DNA from: Desmodesmus armatus
Taxonomy: Eukaryota; Chlorophyta; Chlorophyceae; Sphaeropleales; Scenedesmaceae
Assembly (NCBI GenBank): GCA_007449985.2
Contig: VIIQ02000172.1
Coordinates: 1-64,000 of the forward strand
DNA: 64,000 bases
Reading direction: 5' to 3'
Shown: piece after piece, positions 33,890 to 44,973 of the stretch
How the letters are laid out: each line of letters opens with the position of its first letter
Numbering within the stretch: the stretch's first letter is position 1
The notes under the pieces: model-generated
What the model saw: only the letters and a program-made list of their open reading frames with translations
Database searches by the model: none
What the model was told of the DNA's origin: nothing
Made by a program: the position numbers and the translations under genes

Positions 33890-36800
33890 ATGTTGGGCAA
33901 GTCTGTACCCCTCAAGACGGGATCTCGCACAGCAACCCACCGAAAGGCACCTACTGTCAGCCTTCGTCCTGGCAGCGCTAGCCCAAGCAGGTATATCGAG
34001 CGCATTCGGCTTACATCTTACGTTGAATGTTACTGGGGCCTTACATGCCAGCAGTGACGTGCTTACTACACTTGCTTAGTATCTGCTGCTGTTAGGCCCA
34101 TGGTGTGGCTCTGCTTTGTCTGTGCATTTCGCTGCTTGTAGTTCCAGGACAGCAACCGTGCGCGCCGCGCCATTTGATTTCAGCAGCATTGACTTGTCCA
34201 AGGAGCAGCTGTTGGCAGGCGGAGCGATCTTAGGTGAGTTGCAGTAGTTTGACTGGGTGGTAGTAGTTTGGCCATGCAGCCTGATGCAGCATGCATTTGT
34301 GTTGAGGGTAGAGAGTGCTGCACACTGGTTGATGGCTGGGAGATGGCAGGCAGCAGTGAGGTGGAAGGGTTGGTATTCAAGCTGCTTTAGTTGCAGCTTA
34401 GGACTGGGATTGCCGCATCCCGCTGTCAGATGTATGGGGTTGTCGTCAAGAATAGGAACTACACCAGCAATTGCTTCCAGGATCTTCTTCACCAGTGCGG
34501 CGCTGGAGGACAGGTTCAAAGCAGTTGGCAACACCACTGACTGGCCAACCATACGTGGCTGTGCACTAGTTGTGGGCTTGGTACTCATCAACAGGCAGCA
34601 GCCCAGTCGTTGGTTCATGGCCGCACTCTGCACAGTGCTCCCTGAGAGGCGTGCAGGTGCATCAGTGGGCGGCAGTCATGCCCGGATTGCCAACCCCTTT
34701 CGGCCTCTTCAATAGGGTTGGGCACACTCTGCCTGCAGTCCCTCTCACTTCCCTCCCCCCATTCAATCACTCATCTCCTCTCACCACCTCAGCGCACATC
34801 ACACTCTCACTTCTGCTACCAGCACTGCTCAGCAACTGCTGCAGCCAAACCCACAACCCGTGTGCGCTCAAACCCCCAACCCGCGTTGCACTGAAACCCC
34901 CAACCGTATGCACCTGACCCTGCCTGCTATATGTGCCACTGCTGCTGCAGCTTCCGTCCTTGGTCTTGCAGCAGTGGCAGCCAACTCTCCTGTGAAGCAG
35001 ACAGATATGTCAGCAGCAGACCCAGCAGCAGCACAGGCAGCTGTAGAGGAGGTGCCCCCTCCCCTGCCTCGTGAGAATGCAGTGCTTGTGTTTGGAGGGA
35101 CAGGGAAGCTGGGCAGGCGCATTGTTGAGAAGGTGGGATGTGGGTGATGGTCAATTCAAGATGCACGTCGAATGTTGCGCTTGACCAGAAGCAGCGATGT
35201 GCTTGTCGATGTGTATTGCTTGACCAGCAGTGGCAGTGTGCAGATCATTCATCGCAGCTGCATGCTATGCGTCCAACTCTCCTTGGTTTTGCTTGCCTGC
35301 AGCCTGGGAGGATCCATAACTGTGCGTGAAGCTGGACAGGGAGCTGTTCATGCACTGGGCGCACATGCTCCACATGACGACACATGGTTTGCTCAACACA
35401 ATTACGAGCATCTATTGGTTGTGCTGACGCCTGCGTGGCTGCTCTTGCCTGCTTTCCTGCTGCTGCTGCCGCTGCTGTTGTTGACGCATGCCCGTAACCG
35501 AGCAGCTGGTGTGTGCGGGTCGCACCGCTGTGGTTGCCGCCCGCAGCGCAGACACGGCCAGTACTTGGTTCGCTCACCACACACAAACTTCTCTGCTGTC
35601 TGTCTCTCCCGCTGCTGCTGCCTCGTCTCCTGCCGCCGTTCTCGCTGCCGCCGCCGCTGTTCCCGCCTCGTCCGCTGTTCCCGCATGCCCTTGATCGAGC
35701 AGCTGGTGCGTGCGGGGCGCACCGTCGTGGTTGCCGCCCGCAGCGCAGACACGGCTAGTACTTGGTTCGCTCACCACACACAAACTTCTCTGCTGTCTGT
35801 CTCTCCCGCTGCTGCTGCCTCGTCTCCTGCCGCCGTTCTCGCTGCCGCCACCGCTGTTCCCGCCTCGTCCGCTGTTCCCGCATGCCCTTGATCGAGCAGC
35901 TGGTGCGTGCGGGGCGCACCGTCGTGGTTGCCGCCCGCAGCGCAGACAAGGCTGGCGAAGTGTTCACAGAGTCGGGGCTGCAGGAGGGCTATCAGAATGA
36001 GGACCGGACCGGTGGCATTCTTATCGTGGAGGCAGGGGTTGATGTGACTAACCCTGACACACTGAGCCAGCAGCTGTTTGAGGGAGTGACTCAGGTGGGT
36101 AGCTGCAGGGATTGTTGACAGTCGGCAAGTTGATGCCTGTCACATCTTGATCGTGGCTTCTGAGAAAAGATAACAATAACAACTTGATTAGAAACAATAG
36201 ACACAAGACGAAAGCAGCTCCCGTCTGCTTCAAGCAGTATGCCGATTCCACGGTCGCCGTCATCCCACCACCCTTGCTGAACTCCATTGTAACCGCGCTT
36301 GCTGCTGCGTGCTGCTGCTCTTGATGCCTTTTCTGTACTCGGCGTGCTAGGTGGTGTATGCCTTGGGTCCTGTTGCTGGGCGCCTTCCTGCCGGCGGCTT
36401 TGGTTACATCGATGGCATGTCACCAGAGCGGGTGGAGGCACAGGGTGAGAGTGTTTGGGTTTAGGCACATGGCAAGGGAAGCAGCATCACATGTACATGG
36501 CAAAGTGGACAGGGTTTTCGGCACAGGGTCAGAGGGCTTGGCTTATGGAATGGTTGAGAGGGCTCGGGTTTGGGGAAGGTGGAAGGGATCTGGGTTGAGG
36601 CAGAGGGCATGAGTGTCTACTTGGAAGAGGGAGGCAACTGCGTAGGCGGCATGTCACCAGAGGGAGTGGAGGCACAGGGTGAGAGGGTCTGGGTATAGGC
36701 ATGGCGAGGGGGTCTGAGTTGTTGGAAAAGAGTGAGAGAGTCTGAGGCTTGGGCAGAGGGCGTCAACGTCTGCTTGGAAGATGGAGGCACTCATTTATAC

Positions 36801-39800
36801 GGCTGCTTGGGGGGGGTTTGGACTTCAGACCCAAGGACATGCTGCTTTGCGGATCGGGTGTTACGGGCTTGGGGTAGGACTGTGTGCTATCACCTATGGT
36901 CCAAGGCATTAGGTGCTGACAGAGGTATGATGTGGGACTTCAAGCTCTGGGACCGAGGAGCTGAGGTTGCCTGTGTACGTAGCTGCAACGTCGCAACCCT
37001 TGCTTCCAAATAGTCTCTGGGGATCATGGATGCAGGTGGTTGGTAGTTGGTACAAGGGTTTGGCATCCACAACACCCACAAGGTCTCAAGCTCACTGAGA
37101 GTTTGCTCAAAATCCCATCTTCCTGCATGTCTGCTTCAACATCTCACCCACAGGCATGGCCCACATTGTTGCGGCAATCAAGGCACACTGCCCACAGCTG
37201 GCTGCCTTAGCTTCCACACCCCAGCTCAGCAACAGCAGCAGCAGCACAATCCTGCCTATGAAGACAGAAGAGGACCTGGCAGTGTGGGAGAAGCTGGATG
37301 ACGTAATCATGGTGAGTCATCATGCACCGCGATTACTGCCATAACTTCCATGGATGACGTAATCATGGTGAGTCATCATGCTCGACGATCACTAACATAT
37401 AGTATCAACATGAAGTAATTTGTACCTGGATGAAGTTTCTGGGTCATGACAACCCCCAGCAGTACCACCGGTCCAGAAACTTCTGTTTGCTGTCAGCTTT
37501 TTGACCAGCTGGTCAGAAGGAGTGTGTGTGCTGTGTGTGCATTGCGCAGGGTGGCAACAGCAGCAGCCTAGTCACCAACTGGTGGCTGCTGTGTGTGCTG
37601 TGTGTGGTTGCTGTGGCTGATGTGGGTGCTCTGTGTGCTCTGACATGCTGCATGCAGGGTTGGCTAGCTTCATTCAACTGGTTTGTATGTGCTGAGTATG
37701 CTGTGGCTGATGTGTGTGCTGTGTGTGCTGTGTGCTGTGCTTTGCATTGTGCAGGGTGGCAACAGCAGCAGCGGCCTGTCAGCAGCAGAGGATGGCAGCG
37801 GTGCAGTCTGGAGTGGAGATCTCATCGTGCAGGTAGGTAGTGAGCTTCCCTTGGCCTGATTTGCATGTTCGAAAGGCAGGGTTGAGGGTTTATGGGAGTT
37901 GCAGGAGTGACCCTTGGGCTATACCAGGGAGTAGGTTGGCTGAATGTACATGTGCATGTGCGTGGCATCTTGACCTATCACAGAGATGCACAAAACCAGG
38001 GTTTTTGGATAGCACCTGGTGGCAATCTGGATCAGGACCCTCGTATGTCGATCATATCTTGTCCCCACATCCTCCAGCAACGATGTAATTACACGCATCA
38101 TTCAACTGTTGCTGTCTGCAGGGCGGTGGTTTCTGTGGCTCCCGTACGAAGACCCTCAACTTGGATCTGTCAGCATATGACGGTCTGCAGTTGAGGGTCA
38201 AGGGAGACGGACAGATCTTCAAGTTCAACATCAAGACGGTGGGTTGGCAATCCGGCTCCCGGATCTCTGTAATTTGCGATTGTTAGGCTGGGAGCCTAGG
38301 GTGTTACGAGAGACAGATTTATCGGCATCCACATTAAAACGGTAGGTTGGAGACCTGGCACCCTCACCTCTTGTAGGTGCCGTTGAATTGGTGTTGCGTG
38401 GTGTGCTCGCTTTTGCCATTTCAGGGGTGTGATTTTTAGGTTGAGGGCAAAGGGTGTCACCTGCTGAATGAAGGTTGCTTGGGCCTGTTAGCTGAAGTGA
38501 CCATGCACGTCCCTTGTGCGCACACATTTTGTAGCATGTCCAGCATATCTACTAGGGCTGTGCAAGTGTGATACAGTGACCATTGAACGACTCGCACCTT
38601 ATTGCTGCGCAACTTGTGGTTGGACTTCACAGGCTGACCAAGAGGACACTCCAGAGTCAACCTACCAGGCAACATTCGACACGGCACCAGACGGTGAGTG
38701 GTGCATGTACAGGTACATATGTTGTGTACGTGGGATCACTGCCCTGCATACTGTAGGATGAGCTATGCACCCCCACCCCCACCCCCACCCCCACCCCCAC
38801 CCCCTGAACCACCCCCTAAACCCTTGCTTCAATGTACGTGCAGGTGACTGGACGACTGTGCGTCTGCCGTGGCACAACTTCCTGCCGGTGAAGAAGGCGC
38901 AGAGTGACCCGTCAGGTCCCCCCTGGACCCCAGCAGCATCAGCAAGCTGGGCCTGGTACTCAGCAGGTTCGAGTTCAACAAGATGCCAAACCCCAGCTAC
39001 AAGCCAGGTAGGCGTGTTTGGGGGGGGGGGGTCATATATTTTTTTGGGGGGGGGACCCAGCTACAAGGCAGGTGTGGGTGGGTGGGGTGGGGTGGGGGGT
39101 GGAGAGGGTGTGTGTGTGGGGGGGGGGGGGGGGGCTGAGAGGGGTGTGGGGGAGGGGCTGAAAGGGGGTTGGGGGAGGGGAGAGCACTCCTGCAGATGCC
39201 CCCTGGACCTCAGCAGCATCAGCAAGCTGGGCCTGGTGCTCAGCAGGTTTGAGTTCAACAAGATGCCCAACCAAAGCTACAAGCCAGGTGAGTCACACCT
39301 GGCTGACTGAGTCATTCCAATTGGTGTGAGGGGGTGGTCCTCTTTCAAATGGTGTGTGATCGATTCAACAAATTGCCCGACCCCAGCTACAAGCCATGTG
39401 GGTGACCGGTCACCCACTACAGACAGAGGGGGGATGTAGATTAGATTGTCCTGCCGCAGGTCCTCAATCATAAATTTCACCCCCCCCCCCCCTTCTCCAC
39501 AACCATCCCCCCCCCTCCCCAAAACCCACCACCTGGCTAACTCCACCCGTCTGTGTACCTACTGTCCTGCCGCAGGTCCCTTCACGCTTCAAATCGACGG
39601 AGGCATTTCAGCTTTCAAGGCACCCCGCCCCGCCGTGGTGGCCATCTCCTCAGCAGGTGGGTGGCAGTCTTTACCGGAGTTTATGAATTTAGGGTTTTAT
39701 GGTGGTAGGAGAGGGGTTCCAAAACCCTCATGCATTGCATGGTGTGGCTGCATGCGGTGGTGCTGCCCTGTGTGTGCTGCTTGCCATCTCCTCAGCAGGT

Positions 39801-42800
39801 GGGTAGTAGTCACAAGTGGTGTTTTAGGGTTTAGGGTTTTACAAGATGATGCCCCTAACCCCCGATGCTATGCACAGTGCGGCCGCATGCTAACGATTAG
39901 CGGTGCTGCCTCTGTGAGGTGGTTGCAAGATTTAACTTTCACGTCTTGTGCAATAGAAAAAGGATTAGCTTTTTATTCTGAAAGAGTGACGTGCAGATTC
40001 CGGCCTATCCCTGCCTCGGCTGGGCCGGCGGTGCACACCAGTGAATACTTCAGCAGTCAAGCTACTGTTTGATACCAGCTTGCTCGCGAATAGGCCACGT
40101 TGACGCTGTGCGAGTTGGACATCCGTCGATCGCCGGCACCATGGCATGCTGCTAAGGTTGCTTTGCTGTCAAGCCAGCACGGCCCTAGCAATGCACATTC
40201 ATCACAAATGCTACTGTTTGGTACCTGGTTGCTTGCGGTCATGCCACGTTGACGCGGGGTGCTAGCAGCCAATCGCCGTCGATGGCAGGTGCCTACCGTG
40301 GCCCATGCTGGTGGGCTGCTAAGGTTCATTGGCTGCAGTTATTGCGCAAGTTTCTTTACATCAGCCACGGAAGCTGCATGCTGTTTGTCGTCGGCTGATG
40401 TCGACTCACGACAGTCGGGATCGTAAGGTCGACCTTACTTACGACGTCGTAAGCAGCAAATCCTGCTCAGGTTCTTGACAGTCCTTTTGCAAGGCAGCAT
40501 GACATGTTGGCCAGCAACCTTGTCATCTTACCACATCAACAACTAAGGGTAAACACCAGCATATGCCGGCGCCACTGTCAGCAACTGCAAATATGTTTGC
40601 AGATGACCTACTAAGCTATAGGTAGATCTAGAGATCTGCGCACACAACAACTGGGGTGCTGCAGGTGTCACCCTTACTGAAAAGTATATGCAGTGCGGTG
40701 TGACATGCTGCATCCCTAGTTTGATGGTCAGGCCCACTTAAACTTCTCAGCCTGCACCAGCACGCAAGCCTGGTGGCAGTCATGCCATGCAGCTGCACAC
40801 CATGTGGCCTGCATATACAGTGTGCCCTGCTGCACTGCATACACTGGTCAGTGTGCCCTGCTGCAACTTGCAACTTGACGTCCCTGAAGGCAGAGTCCTG
40901 GCCTTAGGCATGCTAAATCCAGGGAAAGCACACATTCGAATCTTGCCCCTCCCACTAATCGCCATCTTTTCAACAGGTGTGTAGTAGACTACTAGTAGTA
41001 TTGAGTCAATAATGGTGCTCTAGGGTTTAGGTCCGAGGGTGGTGTCAGTAATACCCTGATGCTGTGCACAGTGCGGCTGCATGTCGGCCGTGCTGCCTTG
41101 TGTGCTGGTTGCCATCTCCTCAGCAGGTGGATAGTACCCACTGACGGCGTTTTAGGGGTTGAGGGTTGAGGGTGGCTTCTCTAAACCCTGATGCTTTGCG
41201 GAGTGCGGCTGCATGCTGGTGGCGTACCGTGTGTGTAGACACAGGGAGTGCATTGAGCCAATGCAACCATCCAAGGATGTGACATTTCGAAGTTGTGTGC
41301 TGGTGGCCATCTCCTCAGCAGTTTGGTAGTACTGAACACTGGAGTTTAGGGTTCAGGTTCAAGGGTGGTGTCTAATTCCTCACTTCTGATGCTATGCACA
41401 GTGCAGCTGCATGCCGCATGCAGGCTGGTGGTGATGTAACTAGTTGTTCAACTGCCCCCCCCCCTCCCCTGTTGCATGCACGCACGCCGGCCACGCGGGG
41501 CACGCGCAGCGCACGCCGCACACCGACTGTTGAGTTGATGTTGGTACATTGTCACGGCAAAGTGAATCGGCCAGCCGGTGGGGGTCCGCCCCCCTTATCC
41601 TTTCCAAAATCAAAGTGAATCGGCTGCACAGAATCTCGAACAGGACTTGCACCAATGCCTCTTTCATGTCACCTGGCATGAAGGCTGACACACGCTGTGC
41701 TGTGCAATGATCAACATCCTACCTTCCCATGCAGGTGTTGAGCGCAATGCAATTATTGGGGATGATGCAGCAGCGCCTATCAATGGAACCATACATACCC
41801 CTCCCACCCCCTCCAAACACACACATAATGCAGTGCATCTATTGACTCTGAAGACTTGTGTGCTGTCCCTACCCCGCCCTCATACTGAATTTATTGCAGG
41901 TGTTGAGCGCAATGCAATTATTGGGGATGATGCCGCAGCGCGCAAGCGGGACATCCCCATCGTGCAGCTCAACCCCGGTGGTGTGCTGAACTACAAGTAT
42001 GATGCAGAGTGTGAGCTGAGGGCCAGTGGACTGCCCTACACCATCATCCGCTGCACAGGTAGGGACATGTACATACTTTCAAATATGTATGACAACCAAC
42101 GCATATTGGCGTATGCTGTCAATGCTGTGTATTATATACACTGGATGTGTGCAGTGAGGGCCGGTGGACTGCCTTGCACCACTGCACAGGTGGGGACCCC
42201 CCCCCCCCGCCCCTTGCCTCCCCCCAGTCCCCTTGGCAAGCAGCCCACTCCCTATGCCCACCGGGTGTCCTCGTGCGCGCCACGTGTGCGCCACACTATG
42301 TATTCCACATCCGTGAGTTGTCCATTTTTCAAAGGTTTGCCACATTGAGTAAGCCCTGTCCTCATCCCCCCCCCCCCAGGTCTTGATGACCGCTCCATCA
42401 CAGGTCCCGCCCTGTTGGAGGCCGACCAGGGTGACACCATCAGCGGCAAGATCAGCAGGGGGGAGGCGGCAGACACAGCAGCAGCAGCACTCAGCAGGCC
42501 CGAATCCGCCTACAAGACTTTTGAGTTGAGGCAGAGTGAAGCGGCGGATGCTGCTGGGAAGGAAATGAGTGAGGCGGCATACACACGGCTGTTCCTCAAA
42601 CTGGCACTGGGTGAGTGGGGGGGGGGGGGGCGGGGGGGCAGGGTCAGAGAGCAAGTGATTGTTTGTGTGTCTTTGGGGGCGTGGGGGTGGTTGTGTTTTG
42701 GGGGGAGACGCAGTGGTGGTTGCACTCAGCAGGCCTGAATCAGCCTACAAGACATTTGAGTTGAGGCAGAGTGAAGCAGCTGATGCGGCGGGGAAGGAAA

Positions 42801-44264
42801 TGAGCGAGGCGGCTTGACACGGCTGTTCCTCAAACTGGCACTGGGTGAGTGGACAGGGGTGTGTCTGGTGGTGGTGGTGGGGGGGGGGAGTGTCACTGAG
42901 AAGTGGATTCATGTGTGTGTCTTTGAGGGCGGTGGTGGTGGTGGGGTGGGGGGGGGGTCGGTGGGGGGGGGGGGGGGGCTGCAGACACAACAGCAGCCGC
43001 ACTCAGTAGGCCCCCTTACTTCAACCAATCAACCAGGCTGTAACCTGCACAAACTTCTGTTCATCTTTGTGTTTGCAGACCGCTGGCGCGTTGGCCTGCG
43101 CCCCTTCCCCAAGGCTTTCCCCCCTCCCCCTCCCCTCAGTGAGGACTGCACCAAGCAAGCGTGGTTGTGATGCAGACAACAAACGCTTGCCAAGCTTGAA
43201 CGCGAAAAGCCTGCTGAACCCTGTGGCATTTCAATTGCGTGCTGTGCAGACCGCAACCGTTGGCGCGTTGGCCTGCGTCCCTTCCCCAAGGCCGTTCCCC
43301 CTCCCCCTCCAACACGTTGAGCAATCAAACAACTGCACAACTGCACAAGCTGCTGTGACGCTCACAGCTGTGGCTTTCAACTGCTGCGCTTTGACACTGC
43401 AGACCGCAACCGTTGGCGTGTGGGCCTGCGTCTCTTCCCCAAGGCTGTTCCCCCTCCCCCTCCCCCCAGTGAGGACCGCACTAAGGAAATCCTCAACGAC
43501 CCACGCGTGCAGGCAGTCAAGCAACGGGAGACACAGGTGCGGGGGTGCAGCAGTTGCCAGGTCTAGGGCAATCGGTGTGCGTGGCTGTCAATGTATTGAG
43601 GGGCCAGGGCTAGGTCTAGAGCACTTTCTTAGCCAAAGGGTGCACTGGCCGAAGGCCAGGCAAGAGCTGAAGCTCATGCCTTTGGCACGGCAAGCACAGG
43701 ATAGGACAGGTGAGGCTGGATCACCAGTATAACAGAGGACCGCACTAAGGAGATTCTTAATGACCCACGCGTGCAGGCGGGTTGAGCAACGGGAGATGCA
43801 CGTGCGTGGGTGCAGTAGCATTCAATCAATCAACCATTGATACAGGTGTAGCTTTGGAGCTCGAGAGTTAATGCCAGCCATTCAGTGACATTGCAGAGAA
43901 TGGAATCAGAGGGAATCGCAACAAGTAGGCTCCAACCAGATGGTTGGTTGGTCAGTTGGAGCCTCTGACTGAGTTGCTGTTGCTTGTTGTGTTGGCAGGT
44001 CCAGGTGAAAGGCTGAATTACGCAGCAAAACACGTGGCTGAATAACGCAGCAAAACAATATCATGCAATCCATGTTGGGCTGACAGTGAGAATGTGAGAT
44101 ACTTTGTCCTTGTACTGACAGCACCGTCCCTGCTGTGCTGTGCTGCGCTGTGCCGCCTGCAGGCCAAGCAGGAGGAGGGGTCCAGCCAGCAACAGGAGCA
44201 GCAGCAGGATGGGGAGCAGCAGGCAGAGCAGAAAGAGCGGGAACTGGTCAGCACAAAGGCATAA
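33890..44264 (+). CDS. HCF173-like chloroplast SDR-CIA30 protein
   Basis: Exons: 33890-33990, 34148-34233, 34951-35132, 35900-36094, 36351-36444, 37154-37311, 37755-37832, 38122-38238, 38633-38693, 38844-39007, 39576-39656, 41900-42058, 42380-42610, 43403-43536, 44163-44264; about 647 residues against 598 in Arabidopsis HCF173. The N-terminus is rich in S, T, R and A, like a chloroplast transit peptide. An atypical SDR Rossmann start (VLVFGGTGKLGRRIVEKL, residue about 110; AGRTVVVAARS) is interrupted by a CIA30 domain (WEKLDDVIMGGNSSSG, about 264, to FEFNKMPNPSYKPG), after which the SDR half resumes (GVERNAIIGDD, LPYTIIRCT). This architecture is that of HCF173, a psbA mRNA translation-initiation factor in the chloroplast; a paralogous plant SDR-CIA30 protein is the alternative. 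Exon 10 needs C7 rather than C6 at 38918-38923; this also restores the phase into exon 11. The C-terminal tail is Q/E-rich. Confidence 0.9.
35484..35899. repeat. 197-base tandem duplicates of intron 3 end plus exon 4 start
   Basis: Two near-identical units (about 35503-35702 and 35703-35899) precede exon 4. Each contains gagcagctggtgcgtgcggg and gttgccgcccgcagcgcaga, then diverges from the exon at gacacgg versus gacaagg and runs through a shared C/T-rich segment back to the next gagcag acceptor. Low divergence indicates recent expansion. Confidence 0.9.
36440..36700. repeat. Duplicates of the exon-5 end and donor
   Basis: The end of exon 5 (ggcatgtcaccagagcggg, gtggaggcacagggtgagag) recurs at 36648-36682 with the donor retained. 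Weaker relatives of the same intron segment (ggcagagggcatgagtgtct-type) lie between and after, to about 36780. Confidence 0.75.
38765..38806. repeat. (CACCCC)n array before exon 10
   Basis: About six repeats of CCCCCA within a 40-base window immediately upstream of the exon 10 acceptor. The minus strand carries runs of five G separated by single bases, a strong G-quadruplex pattern. Confidence 0.85.
39190..39405. repeat. Second and third copies of CIA30 exon 10
   Basis: Exon 10's second half (ctcagcagcatcagcaagct to aagccaggtgagtc) is repeated at 39195-39290 with both an upstream CAG and a downstream GTGAGT, and a third partial copy lies at 39362-39400 (cccgaccccagctacaagcc). G-rich low-complexity DNA (39060-39180) separates exon 10 from the first copy. 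Confidence 0.85.
39775..41355. repeat. Array of exon-11 end copies and telomere-like motifs in intron 11
   Basis: The exon-11 end plus donor (gccatctcctcagcaggtgg) recurs at 39783-39803, 40961-40983 (diverged), 41110-41131 and 41307-41328. Most copies are followed at 20-50 bases by a TTTAGGG-like string (39822-39840, 41020-41031, 41148-41166, 41342-41352) and a block like ctgatgctatgcacagtgcg. Between copies, 40060-40330 is a separate diverged tandem pair (about 135-base period) with ccacgttgacgc. Confidence 0.8.
40423..40453. repeat. Two adjacent perfect palindromes in HCF173-like intron 11
   Basis: GTAAGGTCGACCTTAC (40423-40438) is a perfect 16-base palindrome and shares its last base with a second one, CTTACGACGTCGTAAG (40438-40453). 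Similar half-sites (tgtcgactcacgac) lie just upstream. Confidence 0.8.
41728..41790. repeat. Extra copy of the exon-12 acceptor and start
   Basis: gcaggtgttgagcgcaatgc and the following codons (GVERNAIIGDDAAA) occur at 41733-41778 and again at exon 12 (41900). The extra copy then departs from the conserved reading frame. The two copies are almost identical over 45 bases. Confidence 0.9.
42718..42862. repeat. Duplicate of the exon-13 end and donor
   Basis: The last about 130 bases of exon 13 (from cactcagcaggcc to ctgggtgagtgg) are repeated after a G-rich spacer. The copy contains a frame change at gcggcttgacacgg versus gcggcatacacacgg, giving TGA, but keeps GTGAGT. Confidence 0.9.
43070..43330. 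repeat. Two extra copies of the exon-14 acceptor and start
   Basis: gcagaccg followed by ttggcgtgtgggcctgcg-type sequence and the ccttccccaaggc block occur at 43075-43140, 43249-43315 and in the exon used by the gene (43403). The copies continue into C/T-rich DNA and then diverge. A copy of the exon-14 end also follows at 43735-43805. Confidence 0.9.
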
Positions 44265-44973
44265 ACCCCAATACCGCACTGCATGCATTGGATGATCCGA
44301 TCTTGGCTGAGGGACAAATTCAGCACTCAAATGTGCTGTCAGTACACATGAGTTGACAAGTTGAAGACAATGGGCAGGTGTTGAGCTCAGGGCAGACATG
44401 TATTCTTTTGCGGTTCTGACCTGACTGTTGCCTAGCTTTGTCATGATCCTGCCGTTGCTCAGCCTGGCCACGCTCCCAGTCGAGCATGAGATGTGCGAGC
44501 ACAAAAGCAGCACTGTAGTACGCAGTTGGCAACATATCTTTGCAGTGCACTGCGGGTGAGAGGAGGGTTGTGTTTTTTGGTTGGGCCGCCACGCGTTGGC
44601 AAGCAAGCGCAACCACACGCTCCGGATCCCCTCGTCTTGCCTGCACTGCTGCCTGCTGGCCCTCAGGGCCTCCAATGGCAGGGTCTGACAGTAGTGGTGT
44701 CTCTAGTGGTCTGCAGCTGTTCTTGTGGTCTGCAGTAGTCTCTGATGAGAGATGTTGACACTTGTTGTGACAGGCCTGCATTCACCGTGCCTGCATTTTT
44801 GAGAGTGGCTCCCAGTAGGGTGGTGGGCAGTAAAATGCTGCCGGTTCCTCTTCTGGTGCTGGTGCAAAGCTATCACCAACCTGCTGCTTTGTTGCTTTGT
44901 TGCTGCCAGGTTTTGGCTTTGTTTCTTTTGCCGTTTTCGTGAGTCGGTGCGCACAAGTGCACGTGGGTGTAGT
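44265..44973. other. Intergenic region between HCF173-like and methyltransferase-like genes
   Basis: No exon is recognised. Long open frames on the minus strand here lack family similarity and splice-site logic and are treated as chance. Confidence 0.45.

Noticed and set aside
35172..35891. 239-residue plus-strand open frame
   Set aside because: It spans the tandem duplicates before HCF173-like exon 4 in a frame different from the conserved one.
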